This document shows, piece by piece, positions 5,794 through 6,731 of a DNA stretch of 6,731 nucleotides. The stretch covers positions 1 to 6,731 of the forward strand of contig PLKU01000511.1 in NCBI GenBank assembly GCA_003140705.1. The letters run 5' to 3'. The DNA is from Acidobacteriaceae bacterium. Its GTDB lineage: Bacteria > Acidobacteriota > Terriglobia > Terriglobales > Acidobacteriaceae. Under the pieces are notes generated by a model. It did no database searches. It was given only the letters and a program-made list of their open reading frames with translations, and was not told where the DNA came from. The translations under genes were made by a program, and so were the position numbers. Every line of letters starts with the position of its first letter. Within the stretch, counting starts at the first letter, position 1.

Positions 5794-6731
5794 ATGATGT
5801 TTACTCGCAGAGAATTCGCCAAACTTGGAACGCTCAGCCTCGCCGCCCGCTTCGCGCCCGCTCTCAACGCCCAGGCCCCTTCCAAGAAAACTGGCTACGC
5901 GGTGATCGGGCTCGGCCGCATCGCCGACCATTTCATGCGCGGCGCCCTCAATACGTCCAACTCGCGAACCACCGCTCTGGTCAGTGGTCATCGCGACAAG
6001 GCTGACCGCATCGCGGCTCAATACGGAGTCCCGTCAAGCTCCATCTACAACTACGAAAACTTCGACGAGATCGTGCACAATCCCGCAGTGGACGCCGTCT
6101 ACGTAGCGCTACCCAACTCCATGCACGCCGAGTACACCATCCGCGCCGCCAAGGCTGGCAAGCACGTGCTCTGCGAAAAACCCATGTCCACAAACGTGGC
6201 TGAAGCTGAAGCCATGATTGCCGCCTGCAAGACAGCCAACGTCAAGCTCATGATCGCCTATCGTTGCCACTATGAGCCCACCAACCTGCGGGCCATCAAG
6301 CTCATCCGCGACGGCGCGCTCGGCCAGGTCCAGGCCATCGAAAGCACCTTCGGGTTCAACATGGCTCCCGGCGAGTGGCGGCTCAGCAAAAAGCTAGCTG
6401 GCGGAGGCCCGCTCTTCGACGTCGGCATCTACTCCCTCAACGCCTGCCGCTATCTCACCGGTGAGGAGCCCGAACACATTGAAGCCTTCGCATCCACCAT
6501 CGACCACGATGGCCGCTTCAATGAAGTCGAAGAGAACGTCTCCTGGACCATGCGTTTCCCCTCCGGAATTGTCGCCGCGTGCAACACCACCTACGGCGCA
6601 CCCATGGAAGGCTACTACCGCGTGCACGGCTCCAAGGGCTGGCTTCACGTCGACGAGGCCTTCTCCTACGATGGCCTCCACCTGCACGCCGACTTTTCCG
6701 GCACGCAACTCGACGAGCCCAACCCGTCCAA
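5794..6731 (+). CDS. Gfo/Idh/MocA-family oxidoreductase, Tat-exported, glucose-fructose oxidoreductase-like (3' end outside the window)
   Basis: 312 codons are present and the frame is open at the window edge. The N-terminus MMFTRREFAKLGTLSLAARF is a twin-arginine signal (TRREFAK) with cleavage likely after ALNAQA, so the enzyme is exported folded, with its cofactor. A Rossmann NAD(P) site follows: YAVIGLGRIADHF (35-47, GxGxxA). CEKPM (127-131) carries the conserved Lys of the family, after AVYVALPNSMHAEYTIRAAK (101-120). The second half starts the substrate domain, with GGGPLFDVGIYSLNACRYLT (203-222) and GEEP, close to the glucose-fructose oxidoreductase pattern, where the Tyr and Asp of this segment line the active site. 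Such enzymes oxidise or reduce sugars; the exact sugar cannot be told. Acidobacteria carry many such Tat-exported members. The second ATG (5797) is an alternative start. Confidence 0.94.
   Translation, partial: MMFTRREFAKLGTLSLAARFAPALNAQAPSKKTGYAVIGLGRIADHFMRGALNTSNSRTTALVSGHRDKADRIAAQYGVPSSSIYNYENFDEIVHNPAVDAVYVALPNSMHAEYTIRAAKAGKHVLCEKPMSTNVAEAEAMIAACKTANVKLMIAYRCHYEPTNLRAIKLIRDGALGQVQAIESTFGFNMAPGEWRLSKKLAGGGPLFDVGIYSLNACRYLTGEEPEHIEAFASTIDHDGRFNEVEENVSWTMRFPSGIVAACNTTYGAPMEGYYRVHGSKGWLHVDEAFSYDGLHLHADFSGTQLDEPNPS

Overview
The window looks like chromosomal DNA of an acidobacterium (Acidobacteriota, most like the Terriglobia group). This is inferred from the mix of families: a cobalamin-type radical SAM protein with an acidobacterial flavour, a divergent fused ribBA, a DUF4189 protein with a doubled C-terminal module, the tail of an acidobacterial VWFA-related protein, and a Tat-exported Gfo/Idh/MocA oxidoreductase. 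The DNA is GC-rich, coding third positions are mostly G or C, and the two main intergenic regions (about 640-735 and 4480-4580) are AT-rich islands. No database search was possible, so the taxonomy rests on recalled family resemblance.

Layout. Positions 1-4387 carry minus-strand genes: the N-terminal part of a B12-binding radical SAM protein (539 down to the window edge), ribBA (2144-780), a small secreted protein of 136 aa (2704-2294), a frameshifted secreted DUF4189 protein (3824-2743), and a 75-aa basic protein interrupted by one frameshift (4387-4159). Positions 4706-6731 carry plus-strand genes: an exported protein of 199 aa (4706-5305), a C-terminal fragment of a VWFA-related protein (5344-5707), and a Gfo/Idh/MocA oxidoreductase (5794 to the window edge). 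The 318-bp gap 4388-4705 is a divergent promoter region. The 334-bp gap 3825-4158 holds a perfect 20-bp tandem duplication and a 14-bp perfect hairpin.

How the genes fit together. There is no clear multi-gene pathway. RibBA is a riboflavin-precursor enzyme standing alone, with no visible FMN riboswitch. The 136-aa protein and the DUF4189 protein lie 38 bp apart and may have formed a two-gene unit of secreted proteins. The remaining genes look like single transcription units.

Main observations. (1) Five frame breaks lie in three genes; at least two are explained by loss of one base from a G or C run. The pattern fits either uncorrected sequencing/assembly errors or recent decay. (2) The RibA half of RibBA lacks several catalytic landmarks of GTP cyclohydrolase II and has an extra segment, so it may be a RibB enzyme with a degenerate second domain. 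(3) Two plus-strand genes share the arrangement TACAAT, 8 bases, ATG without a Shine-Dalgarno site, suggesting leaderless transcripts. (4) Palindromes at 611-625 and 4468-4479 sit where operators would be expected. I found no convincing new defence, mobile or biosynthetic system.
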